A stretch of DNA of 20,168 nucleotides from JBKHHU01 sp046539045 (GTDB lineage: Bacteria > Planctomycetota > Phycisphaerae > SM23-33): positions 1 to 20,168 of the forward strand of contig JBKHHU010000047.1 in the NCBI GenBank assembly GCA_046539045.1, written 5' to 3'. The translations under genes were made by a program, and so were the position numbers. Below, in pieces: positions 6,735-14,220 of the stretch. Position 1 is the first letter of the stretch; each line of letters opens with the position of its first letter. Under the pieces are notes generated by a model that was given only the letters and a program-made list of their open reading frames with translations, was not told the DNA's origin and made no database searches.

Positions 6735-8573
6735 TCATTCTTTCGCCAAGGCGGATTGGGTGCGGCGTTTGCGGGGGCCGGTGGGCAGGTCGATGACGAA
6801 GACGGTCCCCTCACCGGGTTGGCTCTGAAGGTTTACGGTGGCGCCCAGACGCTCCGCGGCGTATTTGACGATCGCCAGGCCGAGACCGGTTCCGCGCTTC
6901 CTGCCGCCGGTGCGGGATTGATCCACCTGGAAGAACCGCTCAAACACCCGGTTCTGCATCTCCACGGGAATCCCGCAGCCGGTGTCGCGGACGGTAATCC
7001 GCACAGTAGAGCCCAGATGTTGCAGCACGCACTGGATGTCTCCGCCCTCGGGCGTGAACTTGGCCGCGTTGTCCAGCAGGTTCTGGAGAATCAGCTCCAG
7101 CAATCGCCGGTCGGAGTGGAACTCCTGCTGCTCGCCCTTGACCACCACCGAGAAGCTGATGCCCTTTTCCTCGGCTCTTGCTTCGGAATGCGACCGGGCC
7201 CACTGGGCCAGTCCGGGCAGGCCAATCTGCTCGATGGCGAGTGTGCTCTTGGCCTGCTCGATCAGGTGCAGGTCCAGAAGATCGTTGGTGAGATTCTCGA
7301 GCCGATCCAAGTGACGGCTGAGGATGCTCACGCATTTCTCGTACGCTTCGCGGTCGGCAGGGTCGATGGCCTGTAGGCTTTCGGTGGCCGCCCTGAGGGT
7401 CGCCAGCGGGGTGCGGAGTTCATGTGAGGTATTGGCGACGAATTCGGCTTTGATGGTCGCCATCCGGGCGATATCGGTGATGTCGCGGACGACCAGCAGC
7501 GAATGGATGCCGGTTTTGCCCGCTCCGCCGAGCCGGGCGGCGTGCAGATCGAGCACGAGCGTTCCGGCGTTGCTGTGGACGTTGAACTGGGCGCTGAAGG
7601 TTTCCTCGCCGGCAAGGGCTTTCAGTGCCTGGGTCACTTCGGGCAGACGCACCACCGACTGGATGTGTTTGCCGGTCGCCTCGGACTCCCCGTCCATCAC
7701 CAGCACTTTCCGGGCAGCTTCGTTCATGAGGACGATGTTCTGTTCGGCATCGAGCGCGACGACGCCTTCCCGGAGATTGGCTACGACCGTATTCAGGTTC
7801 TCTCGCTGATCGGCGATCATGTCGATCTGCTCGGCGAGGTTCTCCCGCATTTCGTTCAGCGCGATGGCCAGTTGAGCGAGTTCTTCGCTGCCTGAAATGG
7901 GTGCACGGGCCGTCAGGTCTCCGGCAGCGACTCTCCGGGCGGTTCGGGTGATCTGCCGGAGCGGGCGGGACCAGATCCAGCTGACCAGCAGCCCGAGCCC
8001 GCCGGCGACGGTCACGCCCACCACTGCAGCCCACAGCAGGGCGCTCCAGATGTAGCTTCTGCCTTCCACAATAGCCCGGACCGGCATGGCCACGCGCACC
8101 ACGCCGACGATCTGCCCGTTCTGGCGGATGGGCAGGGCCATGTAACGGAAAGGGATGTTCAGTGTCTCGCTGGTGCGGGTGTCGAGCCCGAGATCTCCGC
8201 GGGCAACGGCCTGTCTGATTTCCGGCCTGCCGGATTCGGGTCCGTGAGGATCCATCTCGCGGGGTCGGGCCTCGCTGTCGCCCAGGACCTTCCCGTTGAC
8301 ATCCCCGCCGATGGCGACGACGGTCACGCGGGCAGGGATCTGTCCGTCCAGTTCCTTCAGATAGGCGTCGATGCGGGCAGGAGGCATCTCGCTCCACTGC
8401 CGCTGGAACTGCTGCTGAAGGAGGGTGAGCATATGCTGCTGGTGGAGTTGGTCCTTCTGGTGATATTCGGCATCGAGATAGGAATACGAAACGGCGATGG
8501 TCACCGCCACCATCGTCAGCACCAGAAGCAGGCTGCCTACGACCAGTTTGAAGAAGAAGCTACGTCGTTTCAT
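6735..8573 (-). CDS. phoR: Phosphate-regulon sensor histidine kinase PhoR
   Basis: A 612-residue membrane histidine kinase. Order: TM1 (about 9-31), a periplasmic region of about 145 residues, TM2 (about 177-200), HAMP (201-250), PAS (about 255-365, NLREGVVALD), dimerisation/phosphoacceptor domain with His384 in SHELRTPL, and an ATPase domain with N-box NLLDNAAKF, G1 DTGCGIP and G2 GTGLGLA. It starts at 8573, overlapping phoB by 14 nt, which implies coupled translation. The in-frame upstream start at 8636 would lie inside phoB and spoil the membrane segment. With PhoB and the divergent pst operon next to it, a role in phosphate sensing is secure. The large periplasmic region is unlike the near-absent one in E. 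coli PhoR and resembles Gram-positive PhoR. Confidence 0.9.
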   Translation of the reverse strand: MKRRSFFFKLVVGSLLLVLTMVAVTIAVSYSYLDAEYHQKDQLHQQHMLTLLQQQFQRQWSEMPPARIDAYLKELDGQIPARVTVVAIGGDVNGKVLGDSEARPREMDPHGPESGRPEIRQAVARGDLGLDTRTSETLNIPFRYMALPIRQNGQIVGVVRVAMPVRAIVEGRSYIWSALLWAAVVGVTVAGGLGLLVSWIWSRPLRQITRTARRVAAGDLTARAPISGSEELAQLAIALNEMRENLAEQIDMIADQRENLNTVVANLREGVVALDAEQNIVLMNEAARKVLVMDGESEATGKHIQSVVRLPEVTQALKALAGEETFSAQFNVHSNAGTLVLDLHAARLGGAGKTGIHSLLVVRDITDIARMATIKAEFVANTSHELRTPLATLRAATESLQAIDPADREAYEKCVSILSRHLDRLENLTNDLLDLHLIEQAKSTLAIEQIGLPGLAQWARSHSEARAEEKGISFSVVVKGEQQEFHSDRRLLELILQNLLDNAAKFTPEGGDIQCVLQHLGSTVRITVRDTGCGIPVEMQNRVFERFFQVDQSRTGGRKRGTGLGLAIVKYAAERLGATVNLQSQPGEGTVFVIDLPTGPRKRRTQSALAKE

Positions 8574-9261
8574 ATCCGTCGACCGCCAGTTGATAGCCCA
8601 CGCCCCGCACCGTGCGGATGTATTTGCGTGCACCACCGAGTTTACGGCGCAGGGCGGTCAGGTGCACGTCAATCGTGCGATCGGTGACGACAGCATCAAC
8701 GCCCATGGCCTTGGTGATCAGTTGATCGCGGGTGAGAACCCGACCCTTGGCGGCAACGATGGCGACCAGCAGCCGAAATTCGGTCAACGTCAGAGAGACC
8801 GGCTCACCGTCGACGTCGACCTGATGCGTCGTACGGTTGATATGGATCGGACCGGCGGAGAGCATGTCCTTCTCGGCGGGGCTGTTTTCACTGCGTCGCA
8901 GCACAGCCGCCACGCGGGCGCTGAGGACGGACATGCTGAACGGCTTGGTCACGTAGTCGTCGGCGCCCAGATGCAGGCCCACCACAATGTCGCTCTCCTC
9001 GCTGCGGGCGGTCATGAACACGACCGGTACATGAGCGGTATGCGGATCGTTGCGGATTTCCTTGAGCACTTCCGTTCCGGGCAAACCGGGCAGCATGATG
9101 TCCACCAGCGCCAGATCCGGCGGGTTGGACTGGATTTTCTCCAAGCCCGCCGCACCGTCATAGGCGAGATCCACTTCGTAGTGCTCCCGTCGGAGCTGCA
9201 TGGCGACCAGGTCGGCCATGTCCCGCTCGTCTTCAATGATGATGATCCGTTTCTTAGCCAT
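8560..9261 (-). CDS. phoB: Phosphate-regulon response regulator PhoB (OmpR/PhoB family)
   Basis: A 233-residue regulator. The receiver domain has the acidic pocket Glu10-Asp11, phosphoacceptor Asp54 (ALVDIMLPG), the switch Thr in FMTAR and Lys in YVTKPF. A C-terminal winged-helix DNA-binding domain follows (LTLTEFRLL, RTIDVHLTALRRKLG, IRTVRGVGYQL). It binds Pho boxes and activates phosphate-starvation genes. The start at 9261 gives the normal family N-terminus MAKKRIIIIEDE and the normal length. An in-frame start at 9342 would add 27 unrelated residues running through the probable promoter. Only a weak CAGG ribosome site precedes the ATG, which fits the close promoter at 9269-9297. It is divergent from pstS. 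Confidence 0.92.
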   Translation of the reverse strand: MAKKRIIIIEDERDMADLVAMQLRREHYEVDLAYDGAAGLEKIQSNPPDLALVDIMLPGLPGTEVLKEIRNDPHTAHVPVVFMTARSEESDIVVGLHLGADDYVTKPFSMSVLSARVAAVLRRSENSPAEKDMLSAGPIHINRTTHQVDVDGEPVSLTLTEFRLLVAIVAAKGRVLTRDQLITKAMGVDAVVTDRTIDVHLTALRRKLGGARKYIRTVRGVGYQLAVDGYETT

Positions 9262-9268
9262 GGGCCTG

Positions 9269-9297
9269 ATTTTACGATGGGTGCTCCCATCAGACAA
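9269..9297 (-). promoter_or_regulatory. Candidate phoB promoter, nearly leaderless
   Basis: Minus strand: TTGTCT (9297-9292), a 17-nt spacer and TAAAAT (9274-9269), matching consensus at 4 and 5 of 6 positions. A perfect inverted repeat, GATGGG-TGCT-CCCATC (9276-9291), fills the spacer. Transcription would begin about 1-3 nt from the ATG at 9261, so the mRNA would be leaderless or nearly so. Confidence 0.45.
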
Positions 9298-9330
9298 TAC
9301 GGGGAAATCGATCGGGAATACAACCTCATG

Positions 9331-9385
9331 CAATCTTAACAAACCGCAATCACGATCTTAGCGGTTTGTGGAGACAATCTTAACA
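9331..9385. promoter_or_regulatory. Probable PhoB-binding region: three 22-bp-spaced repeats
   Basis: ATCTTA occurs at 9333, 9355 and 9377, exactly 22 bp apart. The outer two are part of identical 11-mers CAATCTTAACA (9331-9341 and 9375-9385). Known Pho boxes are direct repeats phased by 11 bp, so a 22-bp step equals two units and keeps all sites on one face of the helix. The cores CTTAACA/CTTAGCG resemble the TTAACA repeats of Gram-positive PhoP boxes. The location between divergent phoB and pstS supports shared control of both. Binding by PhoB is inferred. Confidence 0.6.
9339..9369. repeat. 9-bp perfect inverted repeat interleaved with the Pho-box array
   Basis: ACAAACCGC (9339-9347) and GCGGTTTGT (9361-9369) are exact reverse complements separated by 13 nt. 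The spacer contains the middle ATCTTA repeat. The arms are centred about 22 bp apart. This could be a second regulator's operator or a symmetrical component of the PhoB site. Confidence 0.55.
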
Positions 9386-9623
9386 GACAGGTGCGGAGTT
9401 TGCTCCGCCAGGCAATTTGTGACGAATCCAGTGGCGACATCCGGGTCTTGATTGGAGTTGCTGCTGACCGGTTGAAAGTAGATGCATCGGTCGTTTGGAA
9501 CCGGATTAATGAGTTCTTAGTAATGGCTTCGCACTGGCTTGACTGCCCCGCGGTACAACGCAGGCCGACCTTCGGGAAGGGCCCGGGGCAATTGTTGCAA
9601 ACGACTGTATAAGGAGACGTGCA
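9386..9623 (+). promoter_or_regulatory. Long pstS upstream leader with potential stem-loops
   Basis: No convincing gene lies in these 238 nt. Possible RNA structures are GCGGAG-TTTG-CTCCGC (9393-9408), CCGGTT/AACCGG (9468-9473 with 9499-9504), and a 7-bp closing stem TGCCCCG/CGGGGCA (9544-9550 with 9584-9590) enclosing the small hairpin CCTTCGGGAAGG (9569-9580). The heptamer CTTAGTA (9516-9522) also occurs upstream of the porin. No strong -10 hexamer was found just downstream of the Pho-box array, so the transcription start is undefined. No known riboswitch class was recognised. Confidence 0.3.
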
Positions 9624-10460
9624 ATGGCACGCAAATGGACTCTGACCGTATTGGTATTCGCTATCGCCGCGACCGGGCTGACCGGACAGGCGCTGGCGGC
9701 AGAGAAGGAACTGGAGATCGAAGGTTCGACGACCGTCGGCCCGATCGCCGACTCGTTCGCCGAATACTTCAAGAAGACCTACCCAGACGTCAAGATCACG
9801 GTCAAGAAGACCGGGTCCGGCGATGGTGCCGCCGCCCTCGTGGACAACCGCTGCGATATCGCCACGATGAGCCGCTTCATGAAGGAGAAGGAATTCAAGT
9901 CGGCCATCGAGAAGGGCATCATGCCGGTCGCCCACGCGGTCGCGATGGACGGTGTCTGCGTTGTAGTGCATCCGTCGAACCCCATCAAGGCGCTGACCAG
10001 CGACCAGATTCGCGACATGTACATGGGCAAGACCACCAACTGGAAGCAACTCGGCGGCCCGGACAGGGAAATCGTGGTCATCAGCCGCGACACCTCCTCC
10101 GGTACCTACGAGACGTTCCACAAGCTGCTGATGAAGAAGCAGAAGATGAAATCCGGCACCGAGTATGTCAACTCCAACCCGCAGGCCCACGCCCGCGTCA
10201 AGACCACCGAAGGCGCCATCGCCTACGTCGGTCTGGGCTTTGTGGACAGGAGCGTCAAGGCCCTGAAGGTTGACGGCGTGATGCCCAGCCGCCGAACGAT
10301 CGCTTCGGGCAAGTACGCGCTCAGCCGTCCGCTGTTCATGTTCACCAAGGGCTACCCGACTCTCGGCAGCCTGATCCACGAATTCGTGACCTTCCATCTG
10401 AAGGAAAGGGGTCAGGAAATCGTCGAAGCCAAGGGTTTCGTCCCGGTCACCGACTATTAA
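9624..10460 (+). CDS. pstS: Phosphate ABC transporter substrate-binding protein PstS
   Basis: A 278-residue periplasmic phosphate-binding protein. It has a Sec signal peptide (1-25, ending ALA, no lipobox). Phosphate-site loops typical of PstS follow: EGSTTVGPIADSF (33-45), DIATMSR (78-84) and SRDTSSGTYETF (154-165). It captures phosphate and hands it to PstCA. AAGGAG lies 7 nt before the ATG. It is the first gene of pstSCAB-phoU and lies downstream of the probable PhoB-binding array. A stable stem-loop separates it from pstC, which would favour higher PstS levels. It is shorter than E. coli PstS and belongs to the compact PBP-like-2 type common in PVC bacteria, cyanobacteria and Gram-positives. 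Confidence 0.93.
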   Translation: MARKWTLTVLVFAIAATGLTGQALAAEKELEIEGSTTVGPIADSFAEYFKKTYPDVKITVKKTGSGDGAAALVDNRCDIATMSRFMKEKEFKSAIEKGIMPVAHAVAMDGVCVVVHPSNPIKALTSDQIRDMYMGKTTNWKQLGGPDREIVVISRDTSSGTYETFHKLLMKKQKMKSGTEYVNSNPQAHARVKTTEGAIAYVGLGFVDRSVKALKVDGVMPSRRTIASGKYALSRPLFMFTKGYPTLGSLIHEFVTFHLKERGQEIVEAKGFVPVTDY

Positions 10461-10497
10461 TCGATCCGACCGATCGGTCTGACACAGTCTGCCCGCC

Positions 10498-10545
10498 GGC
10501 GGGGAGGCGGCCCTGGCAAGGGTTCGTCTCCCCGCCGAAAGGCGG
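10498..10545 (+). terminator. Stem-loop between pstS and pstC (partial terminator or mRNA-end stabiliser)
   Basis: GGCGGGGAG (10498-10506) pairs perfectly with CTCCCCGCC (10528-10536). The loop holds an inner hairpin CCCT-GGCA-AGGG (10511-10522). The 3' arm can instead form CCGCC-GAAA-GGCGG (10532-10545), so two structures compete. No proper U-tract follows, so complete termination is unlikely. Its position suits differential expression of pstS over the permease genes. Confidence 0.55.
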
Positions 10546-10606
10546 ACGGTTTCAAGCAAAACAGTTAAGGCCCAACAGATTCTGAATCGGGCAACGAGGT
10601 AGTTTC

Positions 10607-11599
10607 GTGCAGCTGGAAACTCCAGAAAAAGTTGATCAGCAGCAAGCCATCGGCGGCCACATCAACAGGCCGCTTCTTCTGACTCCGGAGCAGGATATCT
10701 TCGGGTATGTCTTCGGGCTGGTCGGGCAGGGGCTGTTGCTGATGGTGACGCTCACCTCGGTCGTGGCGGTGTTGCTGATTCTCGCCTTCATCGTGATTGA
10801 GTCGGTGCCTTTCATCCGCGACCACGGACTTATCGAGATGCTCGGCTCGACGCAATGGTATCCCCAGAGGAACCCCGGGGCCGAGTTCGGCGCGCTGGCC
10901 ATTATCATCGGTTCGCTTTACGTGACGCTCGGGGCGTTGATGATCGCCGTGCCGATCGGTCTTCTGGCGGCGGTGTTCCTGAGCGACATCGTCTCCTTCC
11001 GCTGGCGGCAGGTATTCAAGCCGATCATCGAGATCATGGCCGCCATTCCTTCCGTCGCCTATGGTTTCTTCGCGGTGCTGGTGCTGGCTCCCTGGTTGCA
11101 GAAGAATCTGGGGATCAGCACGGGCACCAACGCGCTGAACGCCTCGATCATGCTGTCGATCATGGCGATTCCGACCATCGTCAGCATTGCCGAAGATGCG
11201 ATTTCGTCGGTCGGCAGGGACATGAGGGAGGGGGCTTACTCGCTGGGGGCCAGCCGGGCTGAGACGATGATAAAGGTTGTCATCCCGGCGGGGCATAGCG
11301 GGGTCATCGCGGCGATCATCCTGGGAATGATGCGAGCCATCGGCGAAACGATGGTGGTCTGGATGGCATCCGGCAACGCCGCTCAGGTGCCGTCGCCCTG
11401 GTGGGACATTACCCAGTCGATCCGGACCATGACGGCGACGATCGCCGGCGAGATGGGCGAAACGGCCAAGAACTCCGATCACTATCACTCCCTGTTTGCG
11501 ATCGGTCTGATCCTCCTGGTGATGACGTTCGGAATGAACCTCGCCAGTGAGTACTTCCTTGCGCGTGCCAAACGCATCAGCACCGGAGGTGGAAAGTGA
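10607..11599 (+). CDS. pstC: Phosphate ABC transporter permease PstC
   Basis: A 330-residue inner-membrane permease starting at GTG 10607 with GAGGT about 8 nt upstream. A cytoplasmic N-terminal stretch (1-38) precedes six expected membrane segments, beginning near 42-64 and 97-118. The EAA loop that contacts PstB lies at about 196-233 (EDAISSVGRDMREGAYSLGAS). FKPIIEIMAAIPSVAYGFFA (137-156) is typical of PstC. The length is normal for the family. Its TGA overlaps the GTG start of pstA by 4 nt (GTGA), so translation is coupled and stoichiometric, as expected for a heterodimeric permease. Confidence 0.93.
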   Translation: MQLETPEKVDQQQAIGGHINRPLLLTPEQDIFGYVFGLVGQGLLLMVTLTSVVAVLLILAFIVIESVPFIRDHGLIEMLGSTQWYPQRNPGAEFGALAIIIGSLYVTLGALMIAVPIGLLAAVFLSDIVSFRWRQVFKPIIEIMAAIPSVAYGFFAVLVLAPWLQKNLGISTGTNALNASIMLSIMAIPTIVSIAEDAISSVGRDMREGAYSLGASRAETMIKVVIPAGHSGVIAAIILGMMRAIGETMVVWMASGNAAQVPSPWWDITQSIRTMTATIAGEMGETAKNSDHYHSLFAIGLILLVMTFGMNLASEYFLARAKRISTGGGK

Positions 11600-13239
11600 G
11601 AAAGCATATTCGCAGGTTCCTGAATCACCTCTTCACAGGTCTGTCCGGGTTCTCGGCTGTGCTGATGGGTCTGGCGCTGCTGATCATCCTTGGGCCGATT
11701 GTCTTCAAAGGTGCCACGGCGGTTTTCTTCCGAGGAACCGTTGAGTTCCGGGAAATGCAGCTGAACGAGTTCGACACGGGCGACAAGTCCGAGGTAGACG
11801 CCGAGCTGGCCGAGGCCATGGAGGCGCGTGCCGAGGTCTACGCGATCATTGACCGGTTCAAACGCGGGATGAACGCGTACGAGCTCGAGAGGGACATCAA
11901 GCGGCTTTACCGGGCCTACAAGGACGAACTGGAACAGCAGGTCTACAACAACCAGATCACGACCGAGCGCGAAGACGAGCTGAAAGACATCACGAAGGAT
12001 CTCCGCAATCTTCTCCGCGATGCGTACGAGACGCAGGATCGGGAGGAGGCGCTGGGATATTTGAACGAGGTCCTGGAGCATCCCAGCCGCTCCGATTTTG
12101 ACGGCAGCCTGGGCGAAAAGTTCTTCACCGAGGCAGAAGACTACAAAAAAATCGTCCAAACGGTCGACCTGGCCAAGCGAGACAAGTACACCGCCGAACT
12201 GGAGGAAGTGCGGGATCTGGTCCAGAAGATTTTGGGACCCCGTCCGGGGGAGAGGACGCCGGAGATCGCGCAGTTCCGCTACGGCGTGCCTCGTTGGGAC
12301 ATGGCCGAGAAATACCGTCACCAACTGGTGTACAAGGAAGTCTGGGTTTCTCAGGAGGATCCGAGCAAACCCCGCATCCGCACGGAGGTTCCGCGGGCGG
12401 AGATCTTCGAAGGCACACGGATGGCGGATCTGTTCTCGATGTTCGAGAACAACATGGACGCGATGCTGCGTCCGGAGTTCACGTTCTACTGGCGGTACTT
12501 CGCGCAGGAATCGACGGCGGGGCACTACTTCGGCGGGGTGCTGCCCGAGATTATCGGGACGCTGCTGATTACGGCATTGTCGATGGTATTCGCCATGCCG
12601 GTAGGCATCATCACCGCCGCGTACATGATCGAGTGCACGCGAGAGAACCTGCTGCTGCGGATTATCCGGACATGCATCAACACGCTGGCAGGCGTGCCGA
12701 GCATCGTCTTCGGTCTGTTCGGTCTGGCGTTCTTCGTGATCTTCCTGCTGCCGCGGCTGAATCTGACCAAGGGCTCCAGCATTCTCGCCGGGTCGCTGAC
12801 TCTGGCGGTTCTGGTGCTGCCGGTGATCATCCGCGCCAGCGAGGAAGCCATCCGCGCAGTTCCGCAATCGTACAGGGAAGCCTCGCTTTCGCTGGGCGCA
12901 AGCAAGGTTCGGACCTTCCTGACCGTGACGTTCCCCTCGGCCTTGCCGGGCATCCTGACGGGGTTCATCCTCAGCATGTCCCGCGCCGCGGGGGAGACCG
13001 CCCCGATCATGTTCACGGCGGCAGTGGCCTATGGCGGGATTCCCGACGGCATCCTCGACAAGACCCCGACGCTTTCATACGGCAGCTACTCCATCGCCGT
13101 CGGTGACAACCTTGCCAAGCAGGTGCCGCACAACCAGTTCGGCATGATCATGGTGCTGGTGATGATGGTTCTTCTGCTGAACGCTATGGCGATCGTCGTT
13201 CGATCCGTATTGTCCAAGAGACTTCGAGGAGGCGCATGA
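11596..13239 (+). CDS. pstA: Phosphate ABC transporter permease PstA with a large insertion
   Basis: A 547-residue PstA, nearly twice the usual 280-300. TM1 lies at about 17-39. Residues about 45-310 are a hydrophilic, charged insertion rich in Glu, Lys and Arg with heptad-like helices (about 65-210), then a tail with aromatic residues. The canonical permease core follows from about 313: GTLLITALSMVFAMPVGII, LAGVPSIVFGLFGLAF, and the EAA loop EEAIRAVPQSYREASLSLGAS (416-436). The start is GTG 11596, overlapping pstC, with GGAGGTGG upstream. Its stop overlaps pstB. The core is intact, so transport should work. Topology places the insertion in the periplasm, where it could contact PstS or the envelope. 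The insertion matches no domain I recognise. Confidence 0.9.
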   Translation: MRKHIRRFLNHLFTGLSGFSAVLMGLALLIILGPIVFKGATAVFFRGTVEFREMQLNEFDTGDKSEVDAELAEAMEARAEVYAIIDRFKRGMNAYELERDIKRLYRAYKDELEQQVYNNQITTEREDELKDITKDLRNLLRDAYETQDREEALGYLNEVLEHPSRSDFDGSLGEKFFTEAEDYKKIVQTVDLAKRDKYTAELEEVRDLVQKILGPRPGERTPEIAQFRYGVPRWDMAEKYRHQLVYKEVWVSQEDPSKPRIRTEVPRAEIFEGTRMADLFSMFENNMDAMLRPEFTFYWRYFAQESTAGHYFGGVLPEIIGTLLITALSMVFAMPVGIITAAYMIECTRENLLLRIIRTCINTLAGVPSIVFGLFGLAFFVIFLLPRLNLTKGSSILAGSLTLAVLVLPVIIRASEEAIRAVPQSYREASLSLGASKVRTFLTVTFPSALPGILTGFILSMSRAAGETAPIMFTAAVAYGGIPDGILDKTPTLSYGSYSIAVGDNLAKQVPHNQFGMIMVLVMMVLLLNAMAIVVRSVLSKRLRGGA

Positions 13240-14159
13240 TGAGTCCTCCCAAAGACCCCGGAGACCGTGATATGACCCCGCTGGTGGATGAACAAACCAA
13301 AACCCATACCCCCGAGGCGGCCGAAGTGAAACCTGCCGAAGAACGCATCAGCATGAACACCGAATTGCCGGCTGCCTCGGAACTCAGCGACGCGTCCGAG
13401 CAGGGCGACGCGATCATCGAATCTCGCGAGTTCTGCCTGTACTATGGCGAAAAAGCGGGCGTCAAGAACATCAACATGGAGATCTACGCCCAGGCGGTGA
13501 CGGCCATCATCGGACCCAGCGGCTGCGGGAAAAGCACGTTCCTGCGGAGCATCAACCGCATGAACGACCTGGTCCCCAGCGCCCGTGCCGAGGGCAGTCT
13601 GATGGTCAACGGCGTGGACGTCTACGACAAACGGATCAACCTGGTGAATCTCCGTCAGGAAGTGGGGATGGTTTTCCAGCGGCCCAACCCGTTTCCCAAG
13701 AGTATCTACGACAACATCGCTTTCGGGCCGCGTCTGCAGGGTGTTCGTAAGCGGGGAGCGCTGGACGAGATCGTCGAGCGGTGTCTTCGTGACGCAGCTC
13801 TCTGGAACGAAGTGAAGGACGAGCTGAAGAAGTCCGCCCTGGCCCTGTCCGGCGGTCAGCAGCAGCGTTTGTGCATCGCCCGGGCACTGGCCACCGAGCC
13901 GACGGTCCTGCTCATGGACGAACCGTGTTCGGCGCTGGACCCGGTCGCCACCGGTCACATCGAAGAGCTGATTATTCGCCTGAAAAACCAGTACACCATC
14001 GTCATCGTTACGCACAACATGCAGCAGGCCGCCCGCGTCAGTGACCGCACCGCTTTCTTCTGCATGGGCGACCTGATCGAGTACGGGCTGACCCGCGATC
14101 TGTTCACCCGCCCGAAGGAAAAGCAGACCGAAGATTACATTACCGGCCGATTTGGCTAA
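13236..14159 (+). CDS. pstB: Phosphate ABC transporter ATPase PstB
   Basis: A 307-residue ATPase with Walker A GPSGCGKST (93-101), Q-loop Gln148 (VFQRPNPFP), signature LSGGQQQR (205-211), Walker B VLLMDEP (224-230), D-loop SALDP and switch His260 (VTHNMQQAARVSD). It powers phosphate uptake through PstCA. The ATG at 13236 overlaps the pstA stop and follows GAGGAGG, which is why it is chosen. This yields an acidic, low-complexity N-terminal extension of about 58 residues not found in typical 250-260 residue PstB. Internal ATGs at 13272 (preceded by GGAG) and near 13353 could give shorter forms. The ABC core is complete and begins near residue 60. Confidence 0.93.
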   Translation: MMSPPKDPGDRDMTPLVDEQTKTHTPEAAEVKPAEERISMNTELPAASELSDASEQGDAIIESREFCLYYGEKAGVKNINMEIYAQAVTAIIGPSGCGKSTFLRSINRMNDLVPSARAEGSLMVNGVDVYDKRINLVNLRQEVGMVFQRPNPFPKSIYDNIAFGPRLQGVRKRGALDEIVERCLRDAALWNEVKDELKKSALALSGGQQQRLCIARALATEPTVLLMDEPCSALDPVATGHIEELIIRLKNQYTIVIVTHNMQQAARVSDRTAFFCMGDLIEYGLTRDLFTRPKEKQTEDYITGRFG

Positions 14160-14220
14160 GGACATCGCCGGACTTCTGCCGAAAAATCCCTGTAACAGAA
14201 TCAGAATCGGAGCCATTGGG

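Noticed and set aside
9391..9612. A 73-codon plus-strand frame in the pstS leader
   Set aside because: No ribosome site, no recognisable motif, and it starts inside a hairpin next to the Pho-box array. The region is better explained as a leader.
10468..10479. Palindrome GACCGATCGGTC just after pstS
   Set aside because: Short, without a partner site or promoter. The larger stem-loop at 10498-10545 explains this region better.
9336..10559. A 407-codon open frame on the minus strand, opposite pstS
   Set aside because: It is antisense to the clearly coding pstS and crosses the Pho-box region. Its residues are rich in Arg/Asp/Gly/His as expected of a GC-rich shadow frame.
11485..12867. Long minus-strand frame opposite pstC/pstA, and similar ones at 13086-14216 and 15057-16406
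   Set aside because: All are antisense to recognised pst, phoU or porin genes and show no domain or ribosome site of their own.
14152..14220. Upstream TTG start for phoU, overlapping pstB
   Set aside because: No ribosome site at the right distance, and the added 23 residues are not PhoU-like. ATG 14221 has CGGAG and the expected N-terminus.
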